Shown here: positions 1 through 11,809 of the stretch, piece by piece
Position numbering within the stretch: position 1 is the stretch's first letter
Layout of the letters: the number at the start of each line of letters is the position of its first letter
NCBI GenBank assembly: GCA_032717465.1
Contig: CM064657.1
Coordinates: forward strand, 20,964,470 to 21,028,469
Length of the DNA stretch: 64,000 bases
Reading direction: 5' to 3'
Source of the DNA: Coenobita brevimanus
Taxonomy: Eukaryota > Arthropoda > Malacostraca > Decapoda > Coenobitidae
Notes under the pieces: model-generated
Databases searched by the model: none
What the model saw: the letters and a program-made list of their open reading frames with translations, nothing else
Told to the model about the DNA's origin: nothing
Position numbers and translations under genes: made by a program

Positions 1-207
1 CATTGGTTTTCAAACAAAAATATAGGCGATATTAGTGTTGTTCCATTCACCGATCACATGAAAATCGCCAAATTCATGCACATATGACTCACTATGACTG
101 TTGTTTCAACTTACATTCTATTTTTCCACTTATACTTTTCCACTAACGTTATACCAGTTTATCTTTTCAACTAACGTTATACCAATTTCCACCTTTTAAA
201 AATGTTA

Positions 208-336
208 TGACATATTTACAGGCCTTACTATTATAGTGAGCATCATATTATCACATATTTACAGGACTTGGTGTTATAGTGAGCGTCATATTACCGCATA
301 CTTTGAGGCTTTACTGTTATCGTGAGCGTCATATTA
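208..336. repeat. three short tandem units inside PBLE-1
   Basis: Three degenerate units of about 40-45 bp each contain ATATTTACAGG-like and TTATAGTGAGCGTCATATTA-like blocks (near 208-253, 254-293 and 294-336). They lie in the non-coding 3' subterminal part of the transposon, downstream of the transposase. Subterminal repeats often serve as transposase binding sites in DNA transposons; that role here is inference. Confidence 0.5.
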
Positions 337-557
337 TTGCAAGCACACACAGTGTCAGGAATGCACTAAGGGGTGATATTCTTTGAAACATGGCTCAACA
401 CACAATCCTGCATTGTAATCAACACACTCGTACCTAGTGTGTTTTCTCTGGATGGTTCCTCTTACTTTTAAGTGACTGCATACGTGGCAGCGGCGCTGGG
501 GTCTAGGATGGTTCAGCTGAGGAGGGATGGTGGTAGGGAAGTGGCGTCCTGAGAGGC

Positions 558-2575
558 TTAGGGGAGTCTGGGTGGCAGTGGCGGGGCGATGATTTCCCGA
601 GACAGCTCCCTCACAAACCCCTCGAAGGTCTCTGAGGTTCCCTTAGTAAAGAAGTGGAGGTGGTGGGTGTTGAGGACCGTGATGTTGAGCAAGTGGAAAA
701 ATAGCTTCTTATACCACTTCATCGTGGTCCTGGCACATTCCACACTGGAAATCATGGGGTCAGACTGGTCTCATGTTGACATTGTAGTCCAGCACTGACT
801 CCGGTTTCCATACGTGGAGCCTCCTCTTGTTGCGGTAATCCACGGAGTCTGTGAGGTGCATCAGGAGGCAGTGTACCATCGACAGGAGGAAAACTTCCCT
901 ATTGTGGTTCCGTACCGTGGCGAGGATGTTATTTGATTTGAAGAAAACCACCTCATTTTTGTCGAGTTTCCTTCCAACCATGACCATATGTCGGCATTTT
1001 TTTTTTTTTTCACAGCGCCACAGATTTCGCTGTTGTGAAGGTAGAGGTACCAAGCGAGAAGGGGGCAAGTGTACCAGTTGTCTAGGTACAAGACGTGACC
1101 ATGATGAAGGTACTGCTCTATCATGGTCTTCACCACGGCCTCTGAGGGACCAGTACTTCGATCATCTGTTATGTCTGTCTGTGCACCAGTGTACAAGACT
1201 ATGTCTCGCACATAACCAGTCTTACAGTCACACATAACAAAGATCTTGAACCCAAAACGGTGTCTCTTGCTGGGTACGTACTGGCAAAAAGAAATATTGT
1301 TTCTCCAGAACGTGAAACTCTCATCTATGACAAGGTTTCTGTAAGGATAGAAGGAGGAGAGGAACTTTTGCCGCAGGTAATCATATACCATCCTTATTCT
1401 CCTCATTCTATCGGTGTTATTAGCATTCGCAGGATCGTCGGCATCGTAAAAGTAGAGGCGGCTCAGAATTTGCTGAAATGTATCCCTAACCATAACCTTC
1501 CCAAAGAAAGGTGTGTTGGTCATAGGGTCCATAGACCGGTATCCCGGAATTTGTCTTTTCCGTAAAATACCCATCAAGAGAACCAGGGCAAAAAAAAGAT
1601 GAACATCTCACCTGTGGTAACTGGGTAGTAATATTGTTGGGAGTGCCTACGTGTCATACCTTCACACTCGCTTTGATGGCTCTGGCTGCTTGCAATTGTG
1701 TTGGTTTGCTCCACAATCCGCTCCACAAACTCCTCACCAAAGTATAGGTGGAAGAAATCCACCCTGGTGGAGCCTGCATGGAGTCCAGGAGCCATACAGC
1801 CAGACCGCCACTCCTTGGTGAACTGGTGAATGATAGGCGTGAAGTCACTCCCATCTTCCCAGTCCCATGACACACCAACGTCCCCATCTTCGCCTTCATC
1901 GGGGTGGGGAGGAGAGGGTGGTGGGGGTCGTTGGGGAGGTGGAGAGCAGCACCCTTCCCCACTCGTGCTCCTCCTCTCTGGTCCTTTTTTTGCTCTTCCC
2001 CTTTCCCTTCCCTCTACTTCCTTTCCACACATCACGGGGCTATGGGGAGGAAGCGCAGGAATCTTGCAGGGAGAACGAGATGTTGGGGTGCGGCTGCTCT
2101 TCACTTGCCTGCTGCCCAGGTGCACCACGTGCTCGCCCTGGAGCTACCTCCCTGCCACCACCACTTTCCCTTTCACTGCTTACTCCCACTGCACCACTTG
2201 CGCCTTCCCCAAACAAAGCAAAAGCCCCATACCTTATTTTCCTCCTCGCCACCCCTTCAGCTCCACATGGAGAAATCCTCTCCCTTCCCCACCATGAGGT
2301 AACACCACGTCCATCGGCTCCGTCCTCGTCCTCGTCCTCGTCAAAATCTTTGTCCACAGGCTGGAGAGAAGTGTGAGCACGTGTTTTGGGTCCAGGCTGG
2401 CCTTCTCTAGCCCCACGGTATGTGACATACTGCCGCTTCCTAGGTGATAGTACCTCCTCATCACTCCTGCTTGTTTCTTCCTCCAGTGCCATATATTCTT
2501 TGTCTTCCACATCATCATCGATTCGGGAAGCACTCTAGTCTGTGAAGGCATCAAGGGCGGCTTGAATTTTGTCAT
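558..2575 (-). pseudogene. piggyBac-like transposase pseudogene (PBLE-1)
   Basis: Remains of a DDD transposase of the piggyBac family (DDE_Tnp_1_7 type), which cuts and joins DNA at TTAA. The acidic N-terminus lies near 2300-2510 (ALEEETSRSDEEV). The best-preserved catalytic segment is 861-1577, with NLVIDESFTFWRNN (first Asp), SKRHRFGFKIFVMCDC, and VLYLDNWYT (second Asp). The C-terminal part continues in other frames: DYNVNMRPV near 760-790, and a helical segment (MKWYKKLFFHLLNITVLNTH) near 660-725. At least four frame changes are needed, one at the T-run near 998-1010, and a long proline- and serine-rich stretch lies between 1574 and 2128. The C-terminal cysteine-rich finger is not recognisable. 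It is non-functional as it stands. Confidence 0.8.
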
Positions 2576-2877
2576 CAGAGAGGCCTCGGCATGCTACGTC
2601 CTAACAGGGTCACTGCTAACAAGTGAGTGACCGAGATAAGTGTGCACGGGGGTCACGTGGGGTCAGGGAGTGTCCCCACCTGGTGGCTGGTAGAGGAAGG
2701 TGTCCCGCGTTGGTGTACCAAAAGTCACACGCGAAATTTGAAAATTGTGCAAATGACGGACCTCGCAATTGCAAAACATATCGATACATTGACGGGAGTC
2801 ACAGTGACAAAATGTGATGACGTATCCATACCTTGATGGGACGTCTCGGGTTGGCGAAGTCATCAGAGTGGCTACAT

Positions 2878-3740
2878 GTAACTAGTGGAATCCCCCAAGA
2901 TTCAGTTCTTGGACCAGTTCTTTTCATTATTTATATCAGTGATCTAAACAATTTACCCTAAGGTAGCGAAATATGCAAATGACACGAAAATCTGAGACAG
3001 CGTTATTGCGAGAGAAGACTGGTAATCTATAACAAAGTGACCAAGTTAATAAACTGGCTTGAAAATGACATGAAATTTACTGTTAATAAAATGATACCTG
3101 ATGCACTATGGTGACAGAATGATTAATGCCCCACGAATGAAGCAATGGAAGAGAAAGATCTTTGAGTTATTACTAGGAATGATTTGGAAAAAATCTAAGT
3201 AATGCATAGCAGCTAGCAACAAAGCGGACAGACTACTCGACCTAGTTGCAAGGAACGTTGATGATAATGCTCTCGGAATAACATGTAAGCTTTATACTCC
3301 ACTAGATACACCACACTTATATTATTGTGAACAGTACTGGTCCCCGACCCTTATCAGAGACCAAGACAACTTGAAAGAGTGCAGAGAAGACCCGCCAAAA
3401 TGATCCCATTACTTTGAAGTTTACAAGGAACGAATAAAGAAACTAAATATTTTTTTAACTGAAAAAGCATCGATCTAGATGTGATTATTTATACAATAAT
3501 AAGTAGATCTGACGTCATCAGTTATGAATATCTGTCCGAAATAGAAAACGATACTTCGATGAGAAATAATGGGATGAAAGTCATAGGCAAGAGATGGAAC
3601 AGTAATAAGGGGAGAATTACTTTTGATATACGTGTAGTCGAACAGTGAAACAAACTGCCAACAACAATCACTAGGGCACAAACTACTGATAGATTAAAAA
3701 TTCAGTTAGACACGTATTCCAAGAATATAGGCAATAACTT
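2878..3740 (+). pseudogene. decayed non-LTR retrotransposon RT fragment
   Basis: Conceptual translation begins with a recognisable reverse-transcriptase block resembling the SG(V/I)PQxSVLGPxLFxxYIxDL motif shared by L2, CR1 and Jockey group LINEs (near 2888-2960). It continues with a typical downstream stretch (KLINWLENDMKFTVNK, near 3048-3090) and a later NEAMEEKDL-like segment. Many stops and frame changes interrupt it, the YADD box is damaged, and no 5' domain is present. It is a 5'-truncated, old copy lying directly against the right edge of PBLE-1. Clade cannot be fixed by eye. Confidence 0.65.
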
Positions 3741-3772
3741 AGTAAGTGTGATTATTTTCATATTTTCAAGTA

Positions 3773-3866
3773 TTGTAGTAGTAGCAGCAGCAGCTATAGT
3801 AGTAGAAGTAGTAGCAGCAGCAATAGTAATAGTAATAGTAGTAGTAGTAGTAGTAGTAGTAGTAAT
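3773..3866. repeat. AGT/AGC triplet microsatellite
   Basis: Interrupted trinucleotide run of AGT, AGC and AAT units. Translations give serine, leucine or isoleucine homopolymers, which explains the open frames here; they are not genes. Confidence 0.9.
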
Positions 3867-3902
3867 GGGGTCTGTAAAATCCCGCATTGCCCAAATATGA
3901 AC

Positions 3903-3985
3903 CGAATATTTCTGTTTGGCTCAGTGGTAACATGTGCGCGTTTGAAGTGCGAGGGACTGGAATCGACTCCTGCCCAGGACATTGT
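3903..3985 (+). repeat. tRNA-like SINE head
   Basis: Contains an A-box-like block (TGGCTCAGTGGTAA, near 3917-3930) and a B-box-like block (GGAATCGACTCC) about 35 bases later, the spacing of an internal RNA polymerase III promoter in tRNA-derived SINEs. The arms do not give a clean cloverleaf and no 3' SINE body can be followed, so it is called a partial SINE head rather than a tRNA gene. Confidence 0.5.
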
Positions 3986-5570
3986 GATTAATTTGTTAAG
4001 TTTCAGTTCGGCTGTTATATCAATAGCAATGGTAGTAGTAGTAATAAATCGTTCCTGATATTGCTTTTGTTGATGTTGTTGCTGTTTCTTTTAACTCCAG
4101 GTATTTAATTGACACCCAGTAGACGGCACGAGGATATTGCTCTTCTGCAGTCCACCATATTCCATTCGGGGGAAAGGGAGCCAGTTCAGGGACGTTTGTA
4201 TATAGCCAGGCAGCAGAACCACCTGCTTACTGTATAGGTGCTACCCCATGAAAGCGTCACTCTCTATTGCCGGGTAATGAAGTAACTATGTCGCTAAACT
4301 TGTTAGAAGTGAAACTTGTTGAAAATCGTGCCTTATTCGTTTGATCATGGTGCAGGTGATGATGTTGATTATAATGATGATAATGACAAGTGAACGTGAC
4401 GACGGTGATGATGATGTGTAGTTCCTGTGGAAGTTGGAGAAGTATTAATATAAACCCCACTGTGAACTGATAGTGTTCCTGAAAAATGGGAATACACGAA
4501 GACGTTCGTCCAGACTATGACCATTGTTCGCTTAAGGTCGCGTTGTTTTCATCTCAGTGACCTTGACCTTTGACCCATTGATCAGATATTTGAACTTACC
4601 CTAATCATCATATCATATTCATCAGCAGCAGCATTATCTTTTTTCACTTAAGGATAAGGAAGACTTATAACTATCAGTCCATCCATCATCCCGTCTCTTA
4701 CCGCCCTATTAGGTAAATTGGGACCCGGGGTTCAGCTAATCACTCATGACGTTTAGTTAAAGCATGACCAGCTGCTTCTACGTGTTAATGTTAACATTAT
4801 ATCGCAACTCCTTGAACTGAAACCTTCGGGGCCACTTTCAGTTAGAGCGCCGTTACTCACTAGGCTTCTGGTTGTCTAATTATTGGTTATGGTTAACACC
4901 CAGCGTTGTATTTCCTGAAGAAAATATAACCATTGGATTGTCAGTAAGCGCAGTGTCACCCAAAGACATCAGCTGATAGATGTAAGAAATTGTGGGATTT
5001 AAACCAATGCTTTCAAAGGTCAGGGCTGGGACAGAAACACAGGCAAACTGCGCTACCAAAAATATTACCTACAGCCACGGGAATGGGGAAAAAGTAATGA
5101 ATGTTCACTTCACGAATATGAAAAAAATTAAGTAAGGAGTGAAGAAATGGCTGAAATCTGAGGAGATCCCCTGCCCTGGTATCTACCGGTATCCTCTCAG
5201 GTGCCCCTCTCTTCACAGGACACTGCACAAATGACCAGGGCACGTATTTAGAAAGTCTCAAGCTTAACTTGGGTAAAAGACTGCTTTTATATACGCATAC
5301 CATCACTTGCAGAACTGACAAATGTCTCAAAGTCAAGTCAAAGTGAATATTAAAGTGACATACCAAAAACGAGACGATCTTATACACCAGAAGGAATTGT
5401 ATGAGAGTCTTTATACAGAGAACTCCGGGCATCTGTGGTAAAGTGCATGTAAGCGTGAAAATGGTAAAACACCTTCGAAGTGTCCAAGGAGTTATTCTGA
5501 AACTGAAAAAACGTCTAGCAGTAGAAAACGTGAGATAAAAAAAAAAAAAAACGGCACTATGAAAGAAGAG
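3986..5570. other. no gene seen; contains an AGGTCA-type motif
   Basis: Low-coding DNA with short GAT/ATG-rich stretches (4350-4420). Positions 4557-4576 read on the minus strand as GGGTCAAAGGTCAAGGTCAC, sharing 17 bases exactly with 57974-57990. A 139-codon open frame at 5013-5432 (minus) has no recognisable domain and no neighbour support. No other structure seen. Confidence 0.5.
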
Positions 5571-5571
5571 T

Positions 5572-5677
5572 TAACATTTCAGAGGTGTATGGTATGTAGG
5601 AGGACTACTGGGCCTTGATAGCAGGCTGTGAAGCCTATGCCCAGAGTCGGACACATAAAAAAAAAAAAAAAAAAAAA
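5572..5677 (+). repeat. SINE 3' end with A-tail (partial copy)
   Basis: The stretch GTAGGAGGACTACTGGGCC, followed by CCCAGAGTCGGACACATA and a run of about 20 A, matches the 3' body and tail of the full SINE at 57008-57357. Head and middle are missing, so this is a truncated copy. Confidence 0.7.
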
Positions 5678-5744
5678 TCATTTCCAAGGTATCCCCCTAA
5701 TATGAATAACATCGTATAGCTGCAGTAAATATAAGACATAAACT

Positions 5745-5895
5745 GTTTTTACTTTAACTCGGCCTAAAAGTGTCATCTCTATTTGGAATGCTGAATTGTA
5801 GCAGTAGGTTGACAACAACTTGTTTGTTGACACGAAGAAGTGCCATAGAAAGGAGGTGGACTCGTGGCATTATCTTTCTGCCGCTGAGCTACGTG
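5745..5895 (-). repeat. dispersed repeat, tRNA-like head on the minus strand
   Basis: Shares order and sequence with 23273-23580: a block beginning ACTTTAACT, a block GTCATCTC, and an end whose minus strand reads GTAGCTCAGCGGCAGA, a good A-box. Two copies sharing the same architecture support a second SINE family here. The B-box is not clear. Confidence 0.5.
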
Positions 5896-7006
5896 ATACT
5901 CACAAAATGAGGATGCATATCTTGGCAAAGCTATAGTGAAAATAGTCTAGTATGCCCTGTACACAAGGACTTACTGAAATGCATTTCTCTCAGTGAATTT
6001 TAGGTACAGGTACTGGTATTCTTTGGAGGTATGAAACCAACGCGGATGGTACTCAACGTACTGGCCAGTTCACTTCAGTTGTTACCGTCCGAATAGATTT
6101 GCATTATCAGAATGCTTACAACAGCTTTAATTAATTTTGGTGTCTTGTTTTTCTATATATAAAATCATTGTCCGTAGGCCCTGGTTAAGCGTGCAATTTT
6201 CTAGTGGCGTATCCAGGATTTTTGCCTGAGGGGGCAAACACTTGGAATATTTCCCCAAGATATCTGTCGCCATAAATTTTCCTAGATTTGATGCCTTATG
6301 TCATCAAAAATAAATTTACATCATTACTGTCGCGTTTGTTCCAATGTCTTAAAGAAAAGCTATCTTTTTCCCACATATTCACAGCCTTCTTGGAGTAACT
6401 TTAAGTAAATCGCTAATAATCCTTTCAGAGGAGAGGAATGTAAAAACACTCGGTAGATAATGTTACCAGAGTCTACTCTTTCATTAGAGAGAAACAGGAA
6501 ACATCAGCAATAAATTAGAAGGCACTGGAGTTTCCATAGCAAAGACATCTTGTCACCAGTATCACTGGTCGTCATGGTCACTCTCGTTGATGGAATTATT
6601 ATCGATACATGCATGTTGATGTCCGTCCGTTCTACCTCAAAACAATTTTTTTTTCTCGGTACCAAAAATTTCTTGTGCAATTTTAGTATTTAAAAAGACA
6701 ATGTCAACATTATACTCTTGGCGCATCATTTACCTGCTGTCTTTATCTCTCTGTACATATATGGAAGTACAGCTATTTTGCGGAATAACCTACGAAATTA
6801 TGATGAAATATACCACACATCGGCACAGCACCTAACATACGAGAGGCAATGGTGTCCATACTATCTGTTTATATTCGGAAATAAGCCCTTTATTTTGATT
6901 GGCTGCTGGAAGAAAAGTGGCATGGATAGGCCAGTGAAATCTCGAGATCTGGCGTGAGTGTCCCGAACACGCACACTTTCCCACATTCGTATCGCTTTTT
7001 TCTTTT

Positions 7007-7084
<78 letters not shown>

Positions 7085-8520
7085 CTTAGCACGTATGCAT
7101 AAACTAAAATTCGCTGCTGCAGCCACCCCCAGTCTGGTATTCTGTTTTGTACCACTGCTGTGGGGGTAGGCAATAGAAATTCTGTTTTCCACTACTTATT
7201 CTTTTAGTTTGATTCTCACTGGCTCAGGCATCAGGGGTGGTGCATACGTCAAGACTGACCTAAGTAAATACATCTGGTGGGATTAACCTCTCTTAATCCT
7301 TAACTCTGGTGACCACTGGAACTGCCCCTCTCGGCAGGGAATGATTTTCGTATCACCTGAACTGTATTGTCCTGCACAGAAAGGATTTTTCCATTAAGGA
7401 CAAAAAGAAAAAGAAAAAAAAAAGACAAACAGCGTAAAGCTATTCATCCTGAAAATTATCGCCTAGAAAAGTGGGGGGAGGGGAAAAAGGTACTCTGTCC
7501 CCCAGGCTCCAAAAAGTTGGGGGGGGGGACGTCCCCCTGTCCCCCACTCAAACGAGGCCCCTGGCACACATATTTATATCTGCCTACCTTCTAAAATGTA
7601 GTCTGAGGTGATCAAAATGGCTTCATGCAGTCTTCAAAAATTCTGCTTGTTTCAGCTGTTTGTAACAATATTTGTGCAGTGTTTGTTTGCAACTGGTTAC
7701 AGGGTGAGAGGATATGGCTGCAGGGTGAGAGGATGTGGCTGAGGGGACAGGAAGGCCATTTTTACACCTCATCAGGATTCAAGTGCAAAACATCAATAGA
7801 GCTCTAATATTAACCACATAATCTAAGGTGACAGGGGAAATTGTTAAGTTATAACTGGTCATTTCTTCTCAAGGGTTTTATAATATCTAGTCTAGCTTTC
7901 AATTTCAAGGGAAATCATCGCTCCCACATAAATATTTTTGGAAATAGATAATATTGTTTAATATACTAGTGGAAAAATTAGGAAAACTGTATTGTCATAC
8001 AAGAACTATGCCAAAAATCCCTTTCAGCATTTCCCCAAAATTTTCCCAGGGGGGGCAAACTGCCCCCCCTGTCCCCCCAGTAGCTACGTGTATGCAATTT
8101 TCTTACTTCCGTAGTTGCCCATAGCTATGATTTTGTTTAGCTAATACAGTAGGTATGTCTGGCCAGGGCTGAAAAAAAATATGCTGGAAACTTTAGGGTG
8201 TGGGCAGCAAAACGATTAACTCTTTCAGCCCACGTGAGACTTTTACTTTATACTTTTTTCTACCAGACATTTATAACTAGCTTTTAGCGCGACCTTTCCT
8301 AAGGAAAGGATTAATGAAGGTTACACTTAACTCCACCGATTAGGATAATGTTTCCTGATCTAAAAGAAGAAGAATCCGATTATAACAAGAATCAAACCTG
8401 AAACACTCTGAGATAGCAACATCTGCACTGTAAAATCAGAGTAAAGGCTTGTCCACACAATTAGTGGTTAACTGTGTTTTTGATGAATGGTAATGAAAAA
8501 CGTTAGAATAATATCATGTA
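5896..8520. other. no gene seen; oligo-G/oligo-C interspersed repeat pieces
   Basis: Three pieces share a theme: 6203-6245 (TAGTGGCGTATCCAGG, then GAGGGGGCAAAC), 7465-7575 (runs of eight to nine G, then CCCCC tracts) and 8000-8095 (TTTTCCCAGGGGGGGCAAAC, then C tracts and GTAGCTACG). They look like ends and fragments of one decayed repeat with G-rich termini; the class is not identified. A CT microsatellite sits at 7009-7082. Open frames around it are explained by the repeat. Confidence 0.45.
7009..7082. repeat. (CT)n microsatellite
   Basis: Perfect CT dinucleotide run of 74 bp. It gives Ser/Leu or Glu/Arg open frames on the two strands, which are artefacts. Confidence 0.97.
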
Positions 8521-9924
8521 CAGTCGTGGTCATAAAATAATCACCTATCCTTTGGTACCTCGTGCCTCTGGCTGGCACCATTATGCGTGGCATGTCACAG
8601 TGGAGTATGAGGGGCTGAGATGGAGAGGCCAGAGAGAGAAGGAAAGGTGGTTGAGGGGAGGATTGATGGTACGGGGGTGGAGTGAGGAAAGGGAGACAGG
8701 GTAGGTAGGGGAGGGAGAATGAAATGCGATGTGGTGGTCATATTATTTGTCTATTTCTTTCATTCTGGGCATGATATATAGCAGTTAATATTCGGTACTG
8801 GTAGATGCTTCTGCATTACACTTTGTATAGCAGCGTCAGATCACAAGCTTTAGATAGGTGGTGATATCAAGGGCTAGCTGAGAAAAATATACTGAGGTGA
8901 CAGATCAAACATTAGTGCAGAACCAGATATTTGTGTTAATCCTTGTATTTTGACTTCGGACGTAGAATGGAATCTGGAGGGCTTTGACTTCCGTAATAAC
9001 TGTGTGAGAAACGTCCTCTTCCCTTACACGTATTTTTTTTTTAAACTAAATTGTTTATGCAACCTTTGACAAGGCTGTGTCCGCAGTAAATATGGTCATC
9101 CTCTCGATATACACTCCCTCTATACAGTCACTATCATGTCAGCTATTTTATGGGATGTCTATATGAAAAGGCTATTAAAAAAAAAAATTGGGCATAAAAG
9201 GTAAAAAAAAAAAAATTATATCTGTGCACATAGGTGGATATAATAACGATATCTCTCATAATGTTTTAGAGAGAAAATGAAACAAAATCCTACCCAAACT
9301 CCCAAAATATATTTACGTCCATGTTTACCGACAATGGTCAAGCCAAAGCAACCAGGAAAGCCTTTGTAAGTAGTCCAGTGGCCTCGTGCCTTACGTCTTG
9401 CTGTCTTCGCGGCACCGAGGAAACAGTGTTGTTGATGGTTTGCTGGTTACGTCGGAACAGCTCTCACTCGTCCTTGGTTTGCTGAAGGAGGCGTGCCCGT
9501 GTCCCCTCTTGCTCTGGTTCCCACGCTTTGACAATCTGGGCCCATACAGTTTCGATGGCTCAGCACTAATGTTTGGTCTATCACGTCAGTGTATTTCTCT
9601 CAGCCAGCCCTTGGTATCACCACCTATCTAAAACTTGTGATCTGACGACGCATTATCTACCGAATATTAACTCCTTTATATCATGTCCCGAGTGAAAGAA
9701 AATAGACAAATAATGTGACCACCACTAAGCATTTCATTCTCCCTCCCCTACCTCTCTCCCTTACACCACCCCTGCACCATCACTCTTCCCCCCACTCTCC
9801 CTCCCTTCTCTCTCTGACCCCTTCCTCTCAGCCCCTCTTACTCCAGTGTGACTTGTCGCGCATAAGGAAACCAGCCTGAGGCACGGGGTACCGTAGGATA
9901 GGTGATAATTTATGACCACGACTG
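8521..9924. mobile_element. TA-flanked DNA element with ~350-bp terminal inverted repeats
   Basis: The left arm (8521-8883) and right arm (9589-9924) are inverted copies of each other, matching over nearly their whole length with scattered changes. Both ends start CAGTCGTGGTCATAAA on their own strand and both are bordered by TA (8519-8520 and 9925-9926), the target of Tc1/mariner elements. That terminal sequence also resembles Tc1-type ends. The central 705 bp shows no intact transposase frame, so this is a non-autonomous or dead copy. Superfamily by ends and TA target; no transposase was seen to confirm it. Confidence 0.75.
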
Positions 9925-10108
9925 TACGTGATGAATTAGAGCACCTTCCCCGCTCTTGATCCACTGCTTACAGTGTGATTCGTCCCCATGCTTCCACTCT
10001 GAGAAGCAACAGACTCGGACACGACAGGTGCTCACTGATGCGTGGAAGCGCCCTAAGGCCGAAACTTTAACACTGTCTTGTGCCTTTGACCTTTGACAGA
10101 TTACCCTC

Positions 10109-11175
10109 TGTCACGGGGTTTTTAAAATAATTGCAAATATTAAAATGATTATGCTCAATGTTATTGAAGTAGCAGGGACAATGAATTGTCTTGCTAAATC
10201 AAGCAATGATTACTTTATGCCGGCTTCCTTCGCCGATTTTCTCAGAACGAGAATTTATAAACTTTCTCAACAGTACACAGCAGAGACTAATTACTCAATT
10301 GCTGTTTATTAGTACTGTTAGCCTCTGGAGAAAGTTACTTCACCCCTGACAATAAATAACTAATACTATTAATAATATCAGGTTCTTGCTGATGCGTAAC
10401 TCCTAGAAGGCACAACGGATTTTAAGTTTAATACAACAAGACTGGCCTAAGTACCAGTTATGAATAGCAAAAAGTTTATGCAAGCTAGGAGCTCTAAGGG
10501 AAATAAGCTTAATTATGGAGAAATGAAACACGAGTTTACATTATATTAAGCTCAAAGAAAAAGAACTGTTAAATTTATTGATTACAAAGAAATAAATTTA
10601 ACGCTACATTTCAAATGAATTCAAATAATGAGATCGCACTCACTCACTCAAAAGCTAAATTCTTATGTCTAGAAAAAAAAAACAACATGCGGTGCAGCCG
10701 GCCAGCATGTGAGGAAACAGCACACTTAACTAAACTCTTAAACCTAGGAAAATACGAAAAGGAAATACTGGTCAATGAATGTAGTGTATCACCGAAGAAG
10801 GGTGGGAGCCTGGAGAACTGTAGTCTAATGGAGTCTGGGTGCTAGCTGACCTCTCACTCTCTCACTGCTGGAGCACAGAACCTCACTCCGTCACGACAGA
10901 CACTTGACTGAATTCAAATACAGGCCAGCCCAGAGAAGACATGGCCAACGGTCGAGGCAAGCAGGGGCGAACAATAAAGTAACAATAATATCGCTCAGTA
11001 GAGCACTTAATGATGTGCATTAGATCTGTCACATTTGAAACAGTGACGAATGTTTTGAAAAGTATACCACCGAAATGGAGAGAGAAACGGTTAACTGAGC
11101 GATACACAGTGAGTTTTTCACTAATAGTTCGTGGTTTCTCACAAAAGGAAAATGTCGCGAATTTGATTCGTGACA
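10109..11175 (-). repeat. Gypsy-0 3' LTR
   Basis: 1,067 bp, near-identical to 17381-18439. The length difference includes a small indel in an ACTATTAATA stretch near 10363. It is the 3' LTR because coding is on the minus strand. The high similarity of the two LTRs indicates a fairly recent insertion. Confidence 0.93.
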
Positions 11176-11809
11176 TTACGCCCCTACAAAATGAATTTTT
11201 TCCTTATGGGAAAAAATTTGTGGATATAAATATATATATGTACACATTCTAACTCAGTCACACAAGATTCACACTGTGGTGTGTGTGTGCTATCCCGCTA
11301 CAGGAGAAAATCACTATCGCCAATGAGCGTAAAAACCTCGTATTTACGTTAATAGAGGCAAGCTTGAGGGAAAAAACTCCGTGACGACGGTGAAAATCCT
11401 GTGCTCAGATCAAACTGAGCGAAAGTTCGCTTCATTTACATTAACAACTAATTGTTATGTAGCGTAATGTATGTAATACACGGTGTAGGTGTGACAGTTG
11501 TGGTGTAACTGTACCTACGTGTAAAGTCACATAATACAAATTTATAGTAAATAATGACGACGAGGCAGAAGAGAAGGGGCGGCAGCATGCGACAGGAATG
11601 ACCAGCTGATCTGCACGGCAATGCTGCACCCGCCAGCTACACCTGCAAAAGGAATTAAGGTGGAGCATCAAAAATGTTATTTCTCTCTCTCTCTGCCTAG
11701 CAATCAGTACATGCTATGAAAAGTACGTTCTAGCTGAAAAATACGAGTGACAGCCTAAGCTTCGTACATTCGAGGTCGCCATTAATTACAGCACACTTAC
11801 AATTAGTGT
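11176..11809. other. non-coding 3' region of Gypsy-0
   Basis: Internal element sequence between the tandem units and the 3' LTR. No frame continues from pol. A polypurine-like stretch read on the minus strand (TAGGGGCGTAA) touches the LTR and is the candidate polypurine tract, though it is not a clean one. Confidence 0.45.

Larger units (their letters stand above)
1..2854 (-). mobile_element. PBLE-1: decayed piggyBac-like DNA transposon, left end outside the window
   Basis: A piggyBac-superfamily element read on the minus strand; these move by TTAA-specific cut-and-paste. The right end (about 2390-2854) aligns by eye with the right part of the MITE at 58788-59554, including the run up to a terminal GGG. 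The expected TTAA is here TTGG (2851-2854), so the end has mutated. The first 60 bases of the window match MITE positions near 59095-59155, which places the missing outer end roughly 300 bp beyond the window. The transposase between them is broken in several frames. The family assignment rests on the transposase; the boundary rests on the MITE comparison. Confidence 0.8.

Noticed and set aside
851..1565. Plus-strand frames at 851-1237 and 1260-1565
   Set aside because: Antisense shadows of the PBLE-1 transposase.
5013..5432. 139-codon frame on the minus strand
   Set aside because: No recognisable domain, no repeat or gene context; length is possible by chance in this composition.
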